A DNA stretch of 64,000 nt, taken from Diphasiastrum complanatum. Lineage: Eukaryota > Streptophyta > Lycopodiopsida > Lycopodiales > Lycopodiaceae. The DNA lies in the NCBI GenBank assembly GCA_029204225.1, contig CM055093.1, forward strand, positions 2,582,887 through 2,646,886. The letters run 5' to 3'. A program made the translations under genes and the position numbers. Position 1 is the first letter of the stretch. Each line of letters opens with the position of its first letter. Of this stretch, positions 24,236 to 35,950 are shown in pieces. The notes under the pieces are model-generated. The model saw nothing but the letters and a program-made list of their open reading frames with translations. It did not search any database and was not told the origin of the DNA.

Positions 24236-24391
24236 ATGGATAGGAGAAAGTACACAAGAAGGGATTTCTTCTCTGTTGGCTCGTCCTCAGCTCTTGCGGT
24301 TGCCATTACACCTCCTGCTAGACCTAGAAGGCGCAACCGCAGCAGGTGGCTTTTGAAATTCGTAAGTATCAGAGATCAACCGCTCTGTTGA
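24236..24391 (+). pseudogene. Gene 3, copy B: N-terminal stub, histone-like start
   Basis: ATG at 24236 just after the last palindromic site. The frame begins MDRRKYTRRDF and has a basic run RPRRRNRSRWLLKF before a stop at 24389. It shares M-x-R-x-K-x-T with canonical H3 and with copy D (MVRTKST). Its basic-W-L segment lies at residues 31-42, against 31-39 in D (RRQAWLREI), where the histone fold begins. Past that point copy B is lost; 24392-24560 shows no further exon. A histone identity here rests on position and this weak match. Confidence 0.4.
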
Positions 24392-24617
24392 TCACAAATA
24401 TTAGTCACATTTAGATATGTATATCTATATGTAGAGATGTACATTAAGTCAGTGTATGTTGATGTCCCTTAGTAAGTGTATTGTACTTTGATTGTGTATG
24501 TCTGAAAAAATTATATGTTCACATTGCTTTAGCCTCATATAGATTTATTCTCAGTACACATGCTTCTCAAAGCCAAACTCGTATCTTATCTTCTTGATAG
24601 GTTGGAACGACAATCAC

Positions 24618-25524
24618 CTGATAAAATCTAACCGCAACACTCAGCACAACCATAAGGCACATCACAATCATTGTGGCTATGTCGCTTGTTGCGCACGATA
24701 TGGTTGCCAATACCAGTAGTATGACGTTAAAAGGATGCCAAAATGCATTCCATAAGATCTTGTACCATCTCCTTGCCAACTTGGTAGAAAGAACATTGGG
24801 ACCATGCACCTTCAAACGCTCCTTTGCGTCTTCTGTCGTGAGACCTGGCAACAATACATATTGCACAAAGTTAGAGTCTCGGCCATTTCAGTCGTAGAGC
24901 ACAATGAACTATATCTCCAGAATGTAGTGCAATATAACTGAAACTAATTCGGGAGTTCTATGGCAATCCCGGATCCTTGTAGTATCATTCGGATATTACA
25001 AAGAGTTCGACAACAACGTTCGCCACTAACCATTCAAACTCGTCTTCAATGACGCTAAAAGTGCATCTTTGTCCAAGGCAGCACTCCGCACAATGTTATC
25101 CTCCACACGCTTGGCGTCACCTAATGTCGCCGAAGATGGTAAACTGCAATCTGCAGTACGGAGAAGAATAGTTGATATTATCAACCTTCTTAATTAGCAG
25201 AAAATTCTTCTTCTGACAGTGTTTCAAAGGTGCGCAATGCATATGCTGCATGATCTCGAAGTAATAAAAAATGTCATACCATTAAAATAGACAATGAAAC
25301 TAATTACCTGACAGGAAGTTCGATACTAGAGTGTATATATCTATTGCCCTTGCAGAAAAAGTTCCCTCTTTTGGAGCTTTTGCAAATGCCTTCTCAACAT
25401 CAAACAACGGATCAGCCATGGCTCCAGCGCAAAGCTGTATAAGTCCAGACCAATCAACGCAACCAGGAAGGAACTTTGGCCACCTTAGAGCAGCGACCTG
25501 AGTCTGCTTACATTTGCATGGCAT
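24618..25524 (-). pseudogene. P3B-type (MgtA-like) magnesium ATPase, N-terminal three-exon fragment
   Basis: Exon 1 is 25524-25308 (ending YTLVSNFLS), exon 2 is 25150-25031 (DALLASLKTSLNG) and exon 3 is 24844-24618. Exon 3 carries GLTTEDAKERLKVHGPNVL, then WNAFWHPFNVILLVLATIS and MCLMVVLSVAVRFYQ, which is the cytoplasmic N-domain plus the first transmembrane segments of bacterial-type Mg2+ P-ATPases. All three exons are in frame across GT..AG introns, with no stop. A GTGATT donor follows exon 3, but I see no further exon to the left, so the phosphorylation site and the rest are missing. Family members are about 850-900 residues; this has about 190. It is either a truncated host gene or a fragment captured by a transposon. 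Confidence 0.75.
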
Positions 25525-27100
25525 TGTACGCTTATATGTGAAATCCTAGATAGAGGATTTTTGAGAAAGATTCTTCTAGATCCACCGGATATCCAGGCTG
25601 ATGTTAATTTCCAGCGCTTCTTCTTGCATTGGGAGCCTTGGCGAATGAATGATATCAGCAGAGACTCCAGTGGCAGCGCCGGGTATCGTCTGCAAAAACC
25701 AACTCCAACAAAAATCATTATTAAGCTACTTCAGCTGCCTTCTCCCACGGCGATATTCTTCGCTTCAACAATAGATATTGACTTTAGAATGATTGGTTTT
25801 ATTGCTGCTCTAGATTAACGGCCAAAGAAGCCTTCCCTGCAAAACTTCTTCCCAGTCTCGTTCTGATCCACGACTATCATATTATGCGATCTCCTGGATC
25901 ACTAAAGGTATCTCTCTATCGATCACTAAAGTATTCCCTCTATCGCCGCCTGAAGATGAAAAACGAATGCACAGCCAAGAAGATGCTCATCCATTACCAT
26001 CAACATGATCACACCGTCGCTTACTTGTTTACCAATTAGAGGAACTTCATTTTGTGTGGCATTTTCTCAGACGCACCTTCACAAGCTTCACCCAAACTTA
26101 TATATAAAATAAAGAACGTTGTGTATTATGCCACAAACGAAATTGATACCTTAAAAAAAAAGGTACTAACATAAGCTAATTTTCACACTTGTGGATAAGA
26201 GTAGGCACGTAGCATAAAAAGTAATGGTTTCTCAAGGATTGGTTGAAAGTATAGTGAGCAGAATTCCATCACATGCCTATAATAACTAAAATATAATACA
26301 ATTTTGTCTACTTAGTCTTCTTCTAGAATATGAGTTTCTTTCTTTCAATGTAAAGATCGCCAAGTGTAGATCTATGAATTTCTATTGCAAATGCCAAAAG
26401 GAGTGTCATGGAGCCAAATCACCCAAGCAAGTAGAAATTGAAGATCAAACCTCGAGCCATAGTGACTGAATACAGGAGATGAAATATTTTTAACAATTGA
26501 ATACTACAATTCGGAGGCGAATTTTTTATAGGTATGTATATAGAAATATTCTTTCCAAAACCTTAATCTTTTACTAAATTTGTGTTTAATTGCTTTTGAT
26601 CTACTTGACATGCATAAAAGTCATCAATCACCATGTATTGCTCCACATGTTCTAATTGAAGCTATATCTGGGCCCTCACAAGATTTTTAATTATATTTCT
26701 AGCCTAGTTTGAAATAATGAGCGTTAGTTAATAAATGCGTACACAAAAGTGCCAAGGAAAGCACCTCAAGATCCTGCCAAGAGTGGAGCAAAATCACTAA
26801 CTAATATTGGTAATGAAAACCACACAATGGAAAAGTAGTAGGGCGAGTTCCTACCTGGAAATCTAGCCTCAGTCTCTCTTGTTCATGACCAAAGTACCAC
26901 TATATATAGTGGATTTTAGGGCTTTGGCCAATTTCTGCCTCTCTTATTATTTGAATTTTGAAATTTGGGGGGAACCCATTTTATTCATTTTGCTTCATGT
27001 TGTTTTGCGATATGCAGCTCCCAATTGATTTGCGTTAGCTTTTGGATGATCAATGCATTTTTTGAGCCTAGATCTAAGATTCATTTCTCCATGGCGAATT
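25525..27100. other. Sequence with no recognised gene
   Basis: 25560-25820 may be the 5' flank or an upstream exon of the ATPase fragment: a pyrimidine-rich TTTTTGCAG acceptor on minus at about 25690 precedes an open minus frame. From 25820 to 27100 I see only short frames and AT-rich DNA. Confidence 0.3.
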
Positions 27101-27109
27101 TTCCCTCTA

Positions 27110-27876
27110 TCATATTTTGGATAATCCGACATCACCAGAATCAAGAGATACTGGTGGTAGTGTAGTTGCTACAGTACGAGGAACTAATCCCATGAGTTGC
27201 ATTGATTTGCCCTGAAGTTTAGCCTATGGATCTTCCTCTTCAAAATTGTCTTCACCTTCGAATCCATCTGGGACTTGCGCATCAAATGTCTTTGGAGATC
27301 GGGATCTTGATGGTGTATGGTGCTTGACACTCTAACTGTAGATCTAGCACTTGTGGTAAATGAGGTGCAACATCCAGGTGTTGTGAAACGTCTTGGAACT
27401 TATCGAATCCCATTTCAATGGAGTTGGGATCAAAGCGCGCAGGGCTTTGAGGCATGATAAATTGCTCTTTTTCCTCCCGGGGGAATGGAATCATCAACCA
27501 GTTTCATTAAATGTCGTGTGGCTGGTGACATGGGAGATGTGTGTGGGGATGAAGTGGCAAGCACCTCTATAACTGGGATTATAGATCTGATTGTCACATA
27601 AGGCATTTGTGAGGAATCGGTGGCGAGGGTGACTACAGAGGATGGGGGTATGAGAAGTTCAGAGGGGCTTTCGACGGGGAGTTGTTGCGCAGTTGAAGGT
27701 GGTGGCTGAGTTTGTCGACGAGACATGGGAGACGAGTGGGTAAAACAATCTCGTTGCGTGCTTGCTTGATTCATTGCCAGGCTCTCACTCTACATTCATG
27801 CTTCTTGTTCCTTGGCTTGGGGTTGAGGCTTCTAGAGATTGATTCGATGCTTCTACTTGGTTGGGTGGTTTCTCCA
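27110..27876 (-). other. Unrecognised S/T/P-rich ORF remnants
   Basis: Minus frames 27774-27430 and 27497-27282 overlap out of register. They carry a Ser/Thr/Pro-rich part (RRQTQPPPSTAQQLPVES) and a part with FDPNSIEMGFDKFQDVSQHL. A possible start at 27876 reads MEKPPNQVEASNQSLEAS. It may be a frameshifted gag-like protein. I cannot name it. Confidence 0.3.
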
Positions 27877-27930
27877 TAGTGTGTTATCCTTTTGTGTTTA
27901 GGATTTGTAAGCAGGATCTAAAAACTTCCC

Positions 27931-28393
27931 TTATAACCAGATATGACATTTGACAAAGCCATCAGTCTTGTCACTGATGAGAGACTGACAAGGGATGAAG
28001 GAGAAAAAAACAGTGATCAAGAGAAAGCTCTCTTCACAAAATGAAAGAAGAAGAACAGGAACAAGCCTAGATTCGACAACACAAAGTCTTTGAACAAAGG
28101 CAACGACAATCAACAATCTTCTTCCTATGATCACTGTCACAAGCTAGGACACACAACCAATAAGTGTTGGTACAATCCAACAATACCTTGCATGCACTAC
28201 AAGAAGAAGGGGCACTCTGCATATGATTGCAAATTCAACCCAAAAAGTAAAAACAAAGCAGAGTCGTCCAAAGATGCAGACAAAGGTGATGAAGCTTTCA
28301 CAATACTCGATGAAGCTTCAACAAGCTACACTGAACAAGACTATGATGTAGTCATTGATTTAGGAGAAACCTCACACATCACCTGCAACAAAA
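27931..28393 (+). pseudogene. gag: Copia family 2 gag-protease fragment
   Basis: The plus frame has a double zinc-knuckle region (CHKLGHTTNKC, then CMHYKKKGHSAYDC at about 28188-28230) and the start of the protease (IDLGETSHITCNK, with the usual DSGATSH changed). The same protein is encoded on minus at 30700-30900. It stops at 28393, where an LTR in opposite orientation begins, so this is a head-to-head rearrangement. Confidence 0.8.
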
Positions 28394-28725
28394 TCTCCGT
28401 CATTGCCACTCGTTTCAGCTGGGCATGAAGTCTACAACTCCAAGCCCGTTGAGCTGCCAGCTGGCAGCATGAAAGATTCTCCTTTGTTTGTTTCATTTCT
28501 TTTGTGTGCTTTTGTTCTTTTCGTTTTGCGTCACTTTGCGGCTTCTTACGTTCTTGCAACTCTTTGCGGTTTTGCGGTCCTGGAGGTATGTTTACGATTC
28601 AAGAATGATTCGCGAATCGTTCGTCCTTCGAGTCAAGGGACGTTGACTTTCGTGAATTGTTCTCGTTCGACCTTCGCTTCGTGTTCGTGTTGCAGCAAAG
28701 TTGTAGGAGTTCACCATTTCTGACA
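28394..28725 (-). repeat. 3' LTR of copia family 2, 5' portion only
   Basis: On minus it starts TGTCAGAAATGG at 28725, directly after the polypurine tract AAGAGGGAG. It matches the plus copy starting at 5815. It is cut at 28394; the missing part of the LTR corresponds to 31684-32156. Confidence 0.8.
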
Positions 28726-31671
28726 CTCCCTCTTGAACCTTGCAGCTTTGTATATTTAATTCAATTGTCTTTCTTTGCTTGGCAAAGAGTGGCTTGTCGA
28801 GTGGTTTCGTGAGCAGATCTGCAATCATGTCTTCTGATTTTATATGCTGGACCTGGAGCTCTCCTTTCTAGATTAAATCTCGAATGTGATGGTACTTCAG
28901 AGGTATGTGTTTTGGCTTTGAATGGAAGACAGGACCTTGGGATAGATAGATGACACTCTGAGAGTCCATCAACATTGTGCTTGGCCCTTCTTGTGGTATC
29001 CCGATTGCCTCCAGCATCATCTGCAGCCACATTACCTCATTCGCCACCTTTGAAGCTACGACGTATTCAGCTTCGCAAGAGGATTGAGCCACCAAGGTTT
29101 GCTTTTTGCATATCTAGCTGATTGCAGCTCCGCACGCTATGGTACATCCTCCAGTTATGGACTTGTTGTCATCCTTGCAGCTAGCCCAGCTTGCATCACT
29201 GTAGTGGTGCAGCTTGAATCCTTTTTCTTCGTGTTCAGCTCTGTAGCTTAATCCAACATTCTGGGTACCTTTCAAATACTGAAGGATTCGTTTTGCCATT
29301 TGCCAATGTGCCAGGTCGGGATTGGAAGAGAATTGGCTTAAAGCATAAACAGAGAAAGCTAGATCGGGTCTGGTACAAATTGTAAGGTACATCAGACTAC
29401 TGATTAAGTTTTGGTAGGGTATACCTGCCATCTTCTGTTCTTCCTCTTCTGTTTTTGGGCAATCTTGCTTCGTCAGCTTGGCTCCAACTATCATTGGTGT
29501 GGTCTTTTCTTTGTAGTCCATCATGTGATACTGCTTTAGCACCTTTCTAGCATATTCTGATTGACTCAAGTGCATTTCACCCTTTGTTTGATCTCTTCTG
29601 ATCTCCATCCCGAGGCATTTTGTTGCTTCTCCAAGATCTGTGATTTCATAACTTCTGGAAATCTGACTCTTCATGTCTTTGATCAGCATCAAGGAATTTC
29701 CTATCATTAGGGAATCATCCACGAAGACAGTCAATATCGTAAAATCCTTTCCTACTCTTTTATGTAGACATTGTAGTCTGGTTGTGTAGGATTGAAGTCT
29801 AGAGACTTTAGAAGACCATCGAGCTTCTTATACCAAGCTCGTGATGCCTGTTTTAGACCATAGATGTATCTCTGCAACTGACAGACATATTGTCGATTGT
29901 CGGGGTCTTTAAATCTTTCAGGCTGCTTCAAAAAGATTTTCTCCTCTAGATCTCCGTGAAGAAAGGCTATTTTCACATCAATCTAGTGAATTTCGAGATT
30001 GTGCTATGTGGCGTATGCAAGGAGTAGTCGTATGCTTGTCATCTTGACCATCAGCAAATATGTGTCGAAATAATCAACACCATATCTCTGCGTGTAGCCC
30101 TTCTCAATGAGCCTTGCCTTGTAGCGGCCAATGGTGCCACCTGATTTCATCTTTTTCTTGTATAGACATCAGAGTGGATGAGCTCAAGAACTTCCTTGGC
30201 TCTTCTTCCCTCATGTGTGAATGGATTCCATGTTGCTTGCCTTTCTGACAGGCTTCGCAGAACTTTGTTTCGGGTCTTGAAATATTGAGACATGTGACTA
30301 TGTCTTTTTTGCTCATGTCATACAGGCTCCGCATGTTCAGATGATACATTCTCCTATGCCAGAGCTGATCTTCATTTTATGATGCATTTAGTATGCTATT
30401 AGAGTTGCTGATTATCTTGGCCTGGTAGAGGTTTCCTTCTCTACATCCGATCGTCAACAACTTGTTTGTCGTTTTCTCGATCATACGGCATGTGTTGTCG
30501 TCGAACAAAATTTGAATGCCAAGATCTACCATCTTGGAGACAGATAGCAGATCTTTTCTGAGTGAGGGCACATAGAGTGCTCCTAGCAGCTCTACTTGGC
30601 CTGACAGTGTTCGCAGCTGTAGAGTGCCAATGCCTTTGACATCGTGTTTGCTCCCATCACCTAGAATCACTGCTCTGTGTTTTCGAGTTCGCGAAAGTCG
30701 ATCAAGACTTTCTTGTTGCAGGTGATGTGTGATGTCGCTCCTGAATCAATGACTAGATCATAGTCGTGTTCAGTGTAGCTGGTTGAAGCTTCATCGAGTA
30801 TCATGAAAGCTTCATCACCTTTGTCTGCATATCTGCAATCGTATGTAGAATACCCCTTCTTCTTGCAGTGCATGCAAGGTATTGCTGGATTGAACTAGCA
30901 TTTGTTTGTCGTATGGCCTGGTTTGTGATAGTGATCGCAGGAAGAAGATTGTTGATTCGAGGACTTCGTCTTCTCGAATCTTGGCTTGTTCTTGTTCTTC
31001 TTCTTTCCTTTCATGAAGAGAGCCTTCTCTTGATCACTACTTCCCTCTCCTTCGTCTCTCATCAGTCTCTCATTAGTGACAAGATTGACTGCTTTGTCGA
31101 ATGTCTTGGTAGACTCAGTATGAGCATCCTTAAAGGTTGATAGGACGTCGGTAGAGATTTCATGAAGTACATTAGCTAATGTGGTGCTGGGACCTAGTGC
31201 TCATGTCCTGATGCAACGAGCTGAGCGAAGATCGTTATGATCTTCTCAACGTGCTGATCCAACTCGTTACCATCCTATCGTATGGATTGCAGCTGATTGT
31301 GAAGGTGCATGACTGAAGCTGCAGTTTTCACTTCATACTTCTATTTTAATCTTTCCCATGCTGCATGGCTGCTTTCATAGTCTTCAATCTACATGAGTAG
31401 ATCTTCATTTATGGACGAAATGATGATCGCCATTGCATGCTCATCTTTTCTGATCCATTCAGCTCTCCTTGGATCTCCCTCTGGAGGCTGCACCTCTGAG
31501 AGTTCGGTCACTGACCAGATTCCTTTGCCCTTCAGAAGTATTTTGATTTTGATTTTTCAGATTCTGCAATTTGCGCCATCAAGACTGATTGCTACTCTTG
31601 TCTGGATTGTTGTAGCCATATTGTGTTGTCTAGTGAATCACTGCTTAGATTTTAGTAATGACAACCTGTAT
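28726..31671 (-). pseudogene. gag-pol: Copia family 2 gag-pol with deleted integrase core
   Basis: In coding order: decayed gag (31640-30900); zinc knuckle and protease IDSGATSHIT (about 30735-30770); pre-integrase ILGDGSKHDVKGIGTLQL and CEACQKGKQH (about 30250). It then jumps from RKFLSSST straight into RT (DEIRWHHW.., ARLIEKG), losing the catalytic integrase domain. RT continues with GLKQASRAWYKK and VFVDDSLMIG (about 29720). RNase H has SSCEAEYVVASKVANEVMWL and ends at the LTR. Several stops and a frameshift. It sits between truncated LTRs and cannot move on its own. Confidence 0.88.
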
Positions 31672-31683
31672 GCTCTGATACCA
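31672..31683 (-). promoter_or_regulatory. Primer-binding site of copia family 2
   Basis: Reads TGGTATCAGAGC on minus, complementary to initiator tRNA-Met, abutting the LTR at 31684. Confidence 0.9.
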
Positions 31684-32156
31684 TGTTGTGAAAGCGAAAC
31701 TTTCTTTTTCGTTTTCGTTTTCGTATTCGCGAACAATTTCGTGTCTTTGAATTTTCTTTTGCGCGGAAGCTTCACAGGAACCTAGACACGCGATTGCACA
31801 TCACAGAACACATTCCATTCTAGCATTCAAGACAGATGGAACAAGACAAGGAGTACACGCAAATAGAGCAACTGTATCATGAGTTTAATTTTTTAGAGCG
31901 AGATCGTCATTGTCTCGCTCGTTGGCGGAATGACGCTCTGCTCTTTCGCTGTGCTTGCTCGTTGGTAGACTTTCATGTACAACTCTTTCGTTTTTAGTAT
32001 TTTTCTTTTTTGCTCTACTCGCTACGTCTCTCTCTCTATTTCAATATTACAGAAGTATGATATTCATATCTCTCTTTTTGATCCAAAAAGGATAGTTTGT
32101 ATATCTCCACTACGTCGAGTTTACAAGATAGCTTAACGCATAATCACAAGACTAGT
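31684..32156 (-). repeat. 5' LTR of copia family 2, 3' portion only
   Basis: On minus it ends ..GTTTCGCTTTCACAACA directly before the primer site. It matches 4139-4608. The start of the LTR is missing. 32157-32212 resembles sequence at 28394-28430. Confidence 0.75.
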
Positions 32157-32212
32157 TAAGGCTAATCAACCAATCAGTTACTCTCCATCGTTGCCACTCG
32201 TTTCAATTGGGC

Positions 32213-32680
32213 GTAATCAATCATACAGAATGGGTGTCACCAATCATTATTGTACCAAAGAAGGATGGCAAGATGAAATTGTGTTAATTTCAAGACATTG
32301 AATGCAGTAACCAGAAATGATCACTTTTATTTAGCTTTCACTAAGAGTGTATTGTATCGTATTGTTGAAGTTGAAGCATACAGTTTCATGGATGACTTTA
32401 GTGGAATGAGAAATGTACGCATACAAAGTAATGCTCTTCAAGTACTTTCCAACACTTTATGCCATTTGCTTTCAAGGAGTACTTGCAGAAATTCTTTGAA
32501 ATTTATTGGATGACTTTTGTGTCTGCTAGATGGATACATATCCCAACTCGAAAAAGTGTTTGCTCAGTGTCGAAAATTTCAAATTCCTTTGAACCTAGAG
32601 AATCGTCAAATGTGGATAACACATATGAAGTAGTAGAACTTATTTTGTACATGGATAACAACTAACATTTGGCTTCGACA
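32213..32680 (+). pseudogene. pol: Ty3/gypsy RT fragment
   Basis: Plus frames show TNHYCTKEGWQDE, LNAVTRNDHFYLAFTKSVLY and YSFMDDFSGM, the start of gypsy RT (usually VTRNDHFPLPF and FMDGFSGYNQ). A frameshift follows and the box with catalytic aspartates is lost. Confidence 0.7.
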
Positions 32681-32865
32681 CCTATCTTTCCCACCTACTA
32701 ACTTGTGCGATTTTATGTTGTGGGATGGTGGTTATGTAAATGCTCTTAATTTTTTGATGGCATAGAAGATTTTAAAACAAGTTTTATAAAATGTTGGATT
32801 TTTTAAGGCCTTATTTACATAATGCCGAAAATATAAAGCATAGGATTCTAAGAGTATATGACTTT

Positions 32866-32869
<4 letters not shown>

Positions 32870-32915
<46 letters not shown>

Positions 32916-32930
32916 CGCGCGCATAATCAT
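32870..32930. repeat. (AT)n(GT)n(GC)n compound microsatellite
   Basis: About 13 AT units, then about 9 GT units, then four GC units. All are alternating purine-pyrimidine. 32681-32869 and 32931-33060 are AT-rich without genes. Confidence 0.95.
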
Positions 32931-33084
32931 AATGTCAAAATATAATCACAATATAATATATACACATAATGTCATATTAATATAATAATATATCATATTT
33001 TAAAGTTATTTTTTATATTATAATATTTATATTAAAGGCTATTGTAGTATTGTACAAATATCAATTCTGTCATAAAGTTAACTT

Positions 33085-33960
33085 TATGACAGAGATTGAA
33101 TGCGGCTGGGCCAGACCTCCGATGAGGGCTCGAGACTCGAGAGAGTGCAAGTTTCGAACTGTGGAGAGTCCGAGACTCCGAGTCTCCGAGACATCTACTG
33201 TTACCTGACTGTTGACAGATCGTCTCAGAGTGACATAGTTTGAGAGTCTGAGACTCTGATCGTGCAATATTGAGACTCGAGAGTGATCAATTATCAGACT
33301 GTCAGTAGTATCAGTGAGACATTGAGAGAGAACGCGCAGCCGCGCTGAAGCCTGAGGCTCTGAGCGCTCCACTGCTACAGGAGTCCAGCCTCCGGCCCTC
33401 TAGCCTCCGCCGCTCTGTTAACCTTTGATTTGGAAAGCGTTAAGTTGTTAACCTTTGATCTGGGAAGCGTTATGAGACGAAAAAAGAAAAGAGATTGAGG
33501 CCGAGCATTTTGTTACAAGTTATTGATATTGTCATGGAGGGTGGGGCTGAAGCCTAAGGCTCTGAGCGCTCCACTGCTCCAGGAGTCTAGCCTTCGGCCC
33601 TCCAGCCTCCGTCGCTCTGTTAGCTGGACCCTGACTCCCTCCATGAGTCCATACTACCATAGCTAGCGACCCAGCACACGCTACACCTCTGGTTCTCTGC
33701 GGCTCAGTCTCTGGTCCTCTGCCTTAGCTGGAGCAGCCGCGCAGTGTAACAATCTCAAGAGTCCACGAGTCCTAACTCCACGGTGACTCCAGTCTCCACC
33801 TCGGCTCCATAGCAGCATCTGAGCATTTCCAGCGGACCAGCTGCTAGCCTCGTTGTTCTTCAGTTGCTCTGCCAGGTATTCCATAAAATATAGGTGATGA
33901 GTATGAGCATATTTTTGATGATTGAAGCATAAACAAGAAAATAAGTAGAGCATAGCTGCA
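33085..33960. repeat. GAGACTC-rich block and duplicated 78-bp segment
   Basis: 33120-33330 contains many copies of GAGACTC and its complement (for example CCGAGACTCCGAGTCTCC). A segment starting GCTGAAGCCT and ending CGCTCTGTTA occurs at about 33341-33420 and again at 33545-33625 with few changes. The region is more GC-rich than its surroundings. The minus frame at 33953-33681 is not recognisable. Confidence 0.7.
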
Positions 33961-35484
33961 TATATAACTTTTGATAATTGAAATGCAAATAACTTAAGAA
34001 ATGAATTAGTAGAAGGCTGGAAGCCTGAAGCCTCAGAAATTAGAATGCAGAAATGAAATCGTGGATGAGGTTAATTCCAATAATCCTACACAACTTTCAG
34101 ACAAGGGGCTTAGAACTTTAGAAGGTATACTATTGATTGTAGGTGCTTTTGTATCCGCTTAGGAAGACGGTTAATGCTCATTTCAGTAAAGTGTTCGTAT
34201 TTTAAGAATCCACATAAATCTGCAGATAGGCTTTCTATCCTAGATGATCTTAGTCTGCACAAACTCTCACATGAATTTGCTAATGGGCTTTGTATCCTAG
34301 TTGTATCCTAGCTGATCTTTGTCTGCACAATCCTATACAGACTTTATGGACAAACTTCAATCGGTTGGTTGATCTAAATCTGTGACAAACTTTAATTGGT
34401 CAGTTGCAAGTGTAACTTCTCTCACATACTCGGGCTGAAGGCTCTCATGCATTCATTTGACTTTTCTTTTGTGCTCTGAATGCAAAAATAAATTTCTAAC
34501 TATTAGTTGTTTACTGTGTCTCCTGTGGATCCAATTCGGTACTGAAAATCATATTGGTATGTCAATGTCTTGGTTTTGGTAGGAAACAAATATTCTACTA
34601 ATGAGGTGGGAGCTATAGACAATGTGGCCTTCACCATACCTGGATATTTTTGGAAAGGAGGTGATAGAATGTTCCTGGGAGGGTTTCTAGACTGCACATT
34701 GATTTTCTTTCATGTTTTGAAAAGATCTTGCTTTCTCAAGCTTGTAAAGTTTTTGGAATATGATCTAAAGATGCGAAGTGGCAGGACAATATCTTAGTGA
34801 AGGATGTTATATTGTGCTCAATGCCATGCATCATAAGCAGTTCCACAAGTTTTTTATATGTCTTTGTGTCATACAAAACACTGCCTCTAGAGCAGAAAAT
34901 AGAATATTCGGCTTGTTGACCTAGGAAAAGCCATTGATACTAAGCTGTTGTTTACTTTAGACCATCTAGAATTAGTTGGATATGTATCTCCCAACAATGC
35001 AGTAGTATTTCCCTGTTCAAAAAGCCTCAAGCGGCCAAGCCTCAGTTCTCAGCTCGCTGCTCAAGCTCTGGACATGAATGCCAAGCCACATAATTTTAGT
35101 CTGCACATTATAGGAGTTCTCGATATCAAAAAGACCCTTTAAGAAATGCCATGTAGGATATACAAAAATATCAAAATAAAATTGCTTGCCTCCACTCCCG
35201 AGGCCTCTCCAACTCCCAATGATCTAACCACAGTGTCTATAATCACAGTTAAGAATTGTAAACAGTTCGCAGTATAACTTGACTTAATTCAAAAATATTT
35301 CCTCCATTGGTTACGAAAAGGGCAATATTTCACTGGATTTAGAATATGACCGCCATCCCCAAATTTGAATCAGGAAAAATAGAAAAATGTTTACATATGC
35401 ATTCCTTCCACGAGAATGGAAATATGGGTGTCATCTCCAATTATGAACGCCATCATCACATTGGAATGGAAATATGAGCGCTAA
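33961..35484. other. No recognised gene
   Basis: Short frames only (for example a 75-codon plus frame at 34570). The phrase GTATCCTAG with CTTTGTCTGCACA recurs near 34235, 34290 and 34310. The edge phrase AAAAAGACCCTTTAAGAA lies near 35130, shared with 21610. Confidence 0.4.
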
Positions 35485-35950
35485 CTACCTATTGGAATGA
35501 AAAAATGAGCGACATTTCCCAATTTGAATCATCATGATGCGACACTCCTTGATGTCGTGATTAGTTCTTTTGCAATATCTGTAGAAAAGCTTCTTGCGCG
35601 ATCCACCATGCTCACCTTGAGTGTGAGGCTTTTGCTGCTGTTGTTGCACTTGATTCTTGCCCTTGGAATAGTCTTTCTTCTTGGTGTATAGAGCCATGGA
35701 TCTGTCTTTGATGGACAGGCTGCTAGTCTTTCTCCATATTTCTTCTTGAAGAAGATGACTGGTCACCTTTTGAAGAGTGAGGTTGGGTTGTGTGGAGATC
35801 ATTACCACAAAGTGTTCATAAGACTTTGGAAGAGAAGAAAGCAAGGTCATAACAACATCATCATTTCAGCATGGAGATTGGATTGATCATACAGAGTATA
35901 TAATATAGTCAAAGATGAGTATTTTGTTTTGCTACATAGAATCTGGTCAT
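35485..35950 (-). pseudogene. gag: Copia gag fragment
   Basis: The minus frame reads LLSSLPKSYEHFVVMISTQP, then a Lys/Gln-rich linker and a knuckle-like YCKRTNHDIKEC. This is the C-terminal half of a UBN2-type gag and nucleocapsid. It lacks a start and has no pol attached. Confidence 0.75.

Noticed and set aside
24354-24365. A GTAAGT as splice donor in gene 3 of copy B
   Set aside because: The frame aligns through this point with the histone start of copy D, which has no intron there, and I found no matching acceptor exon.
34570-34797. 75-codon plus frame
   Set aside because: No recognisable motif, no conserved context and no second copy in the window.
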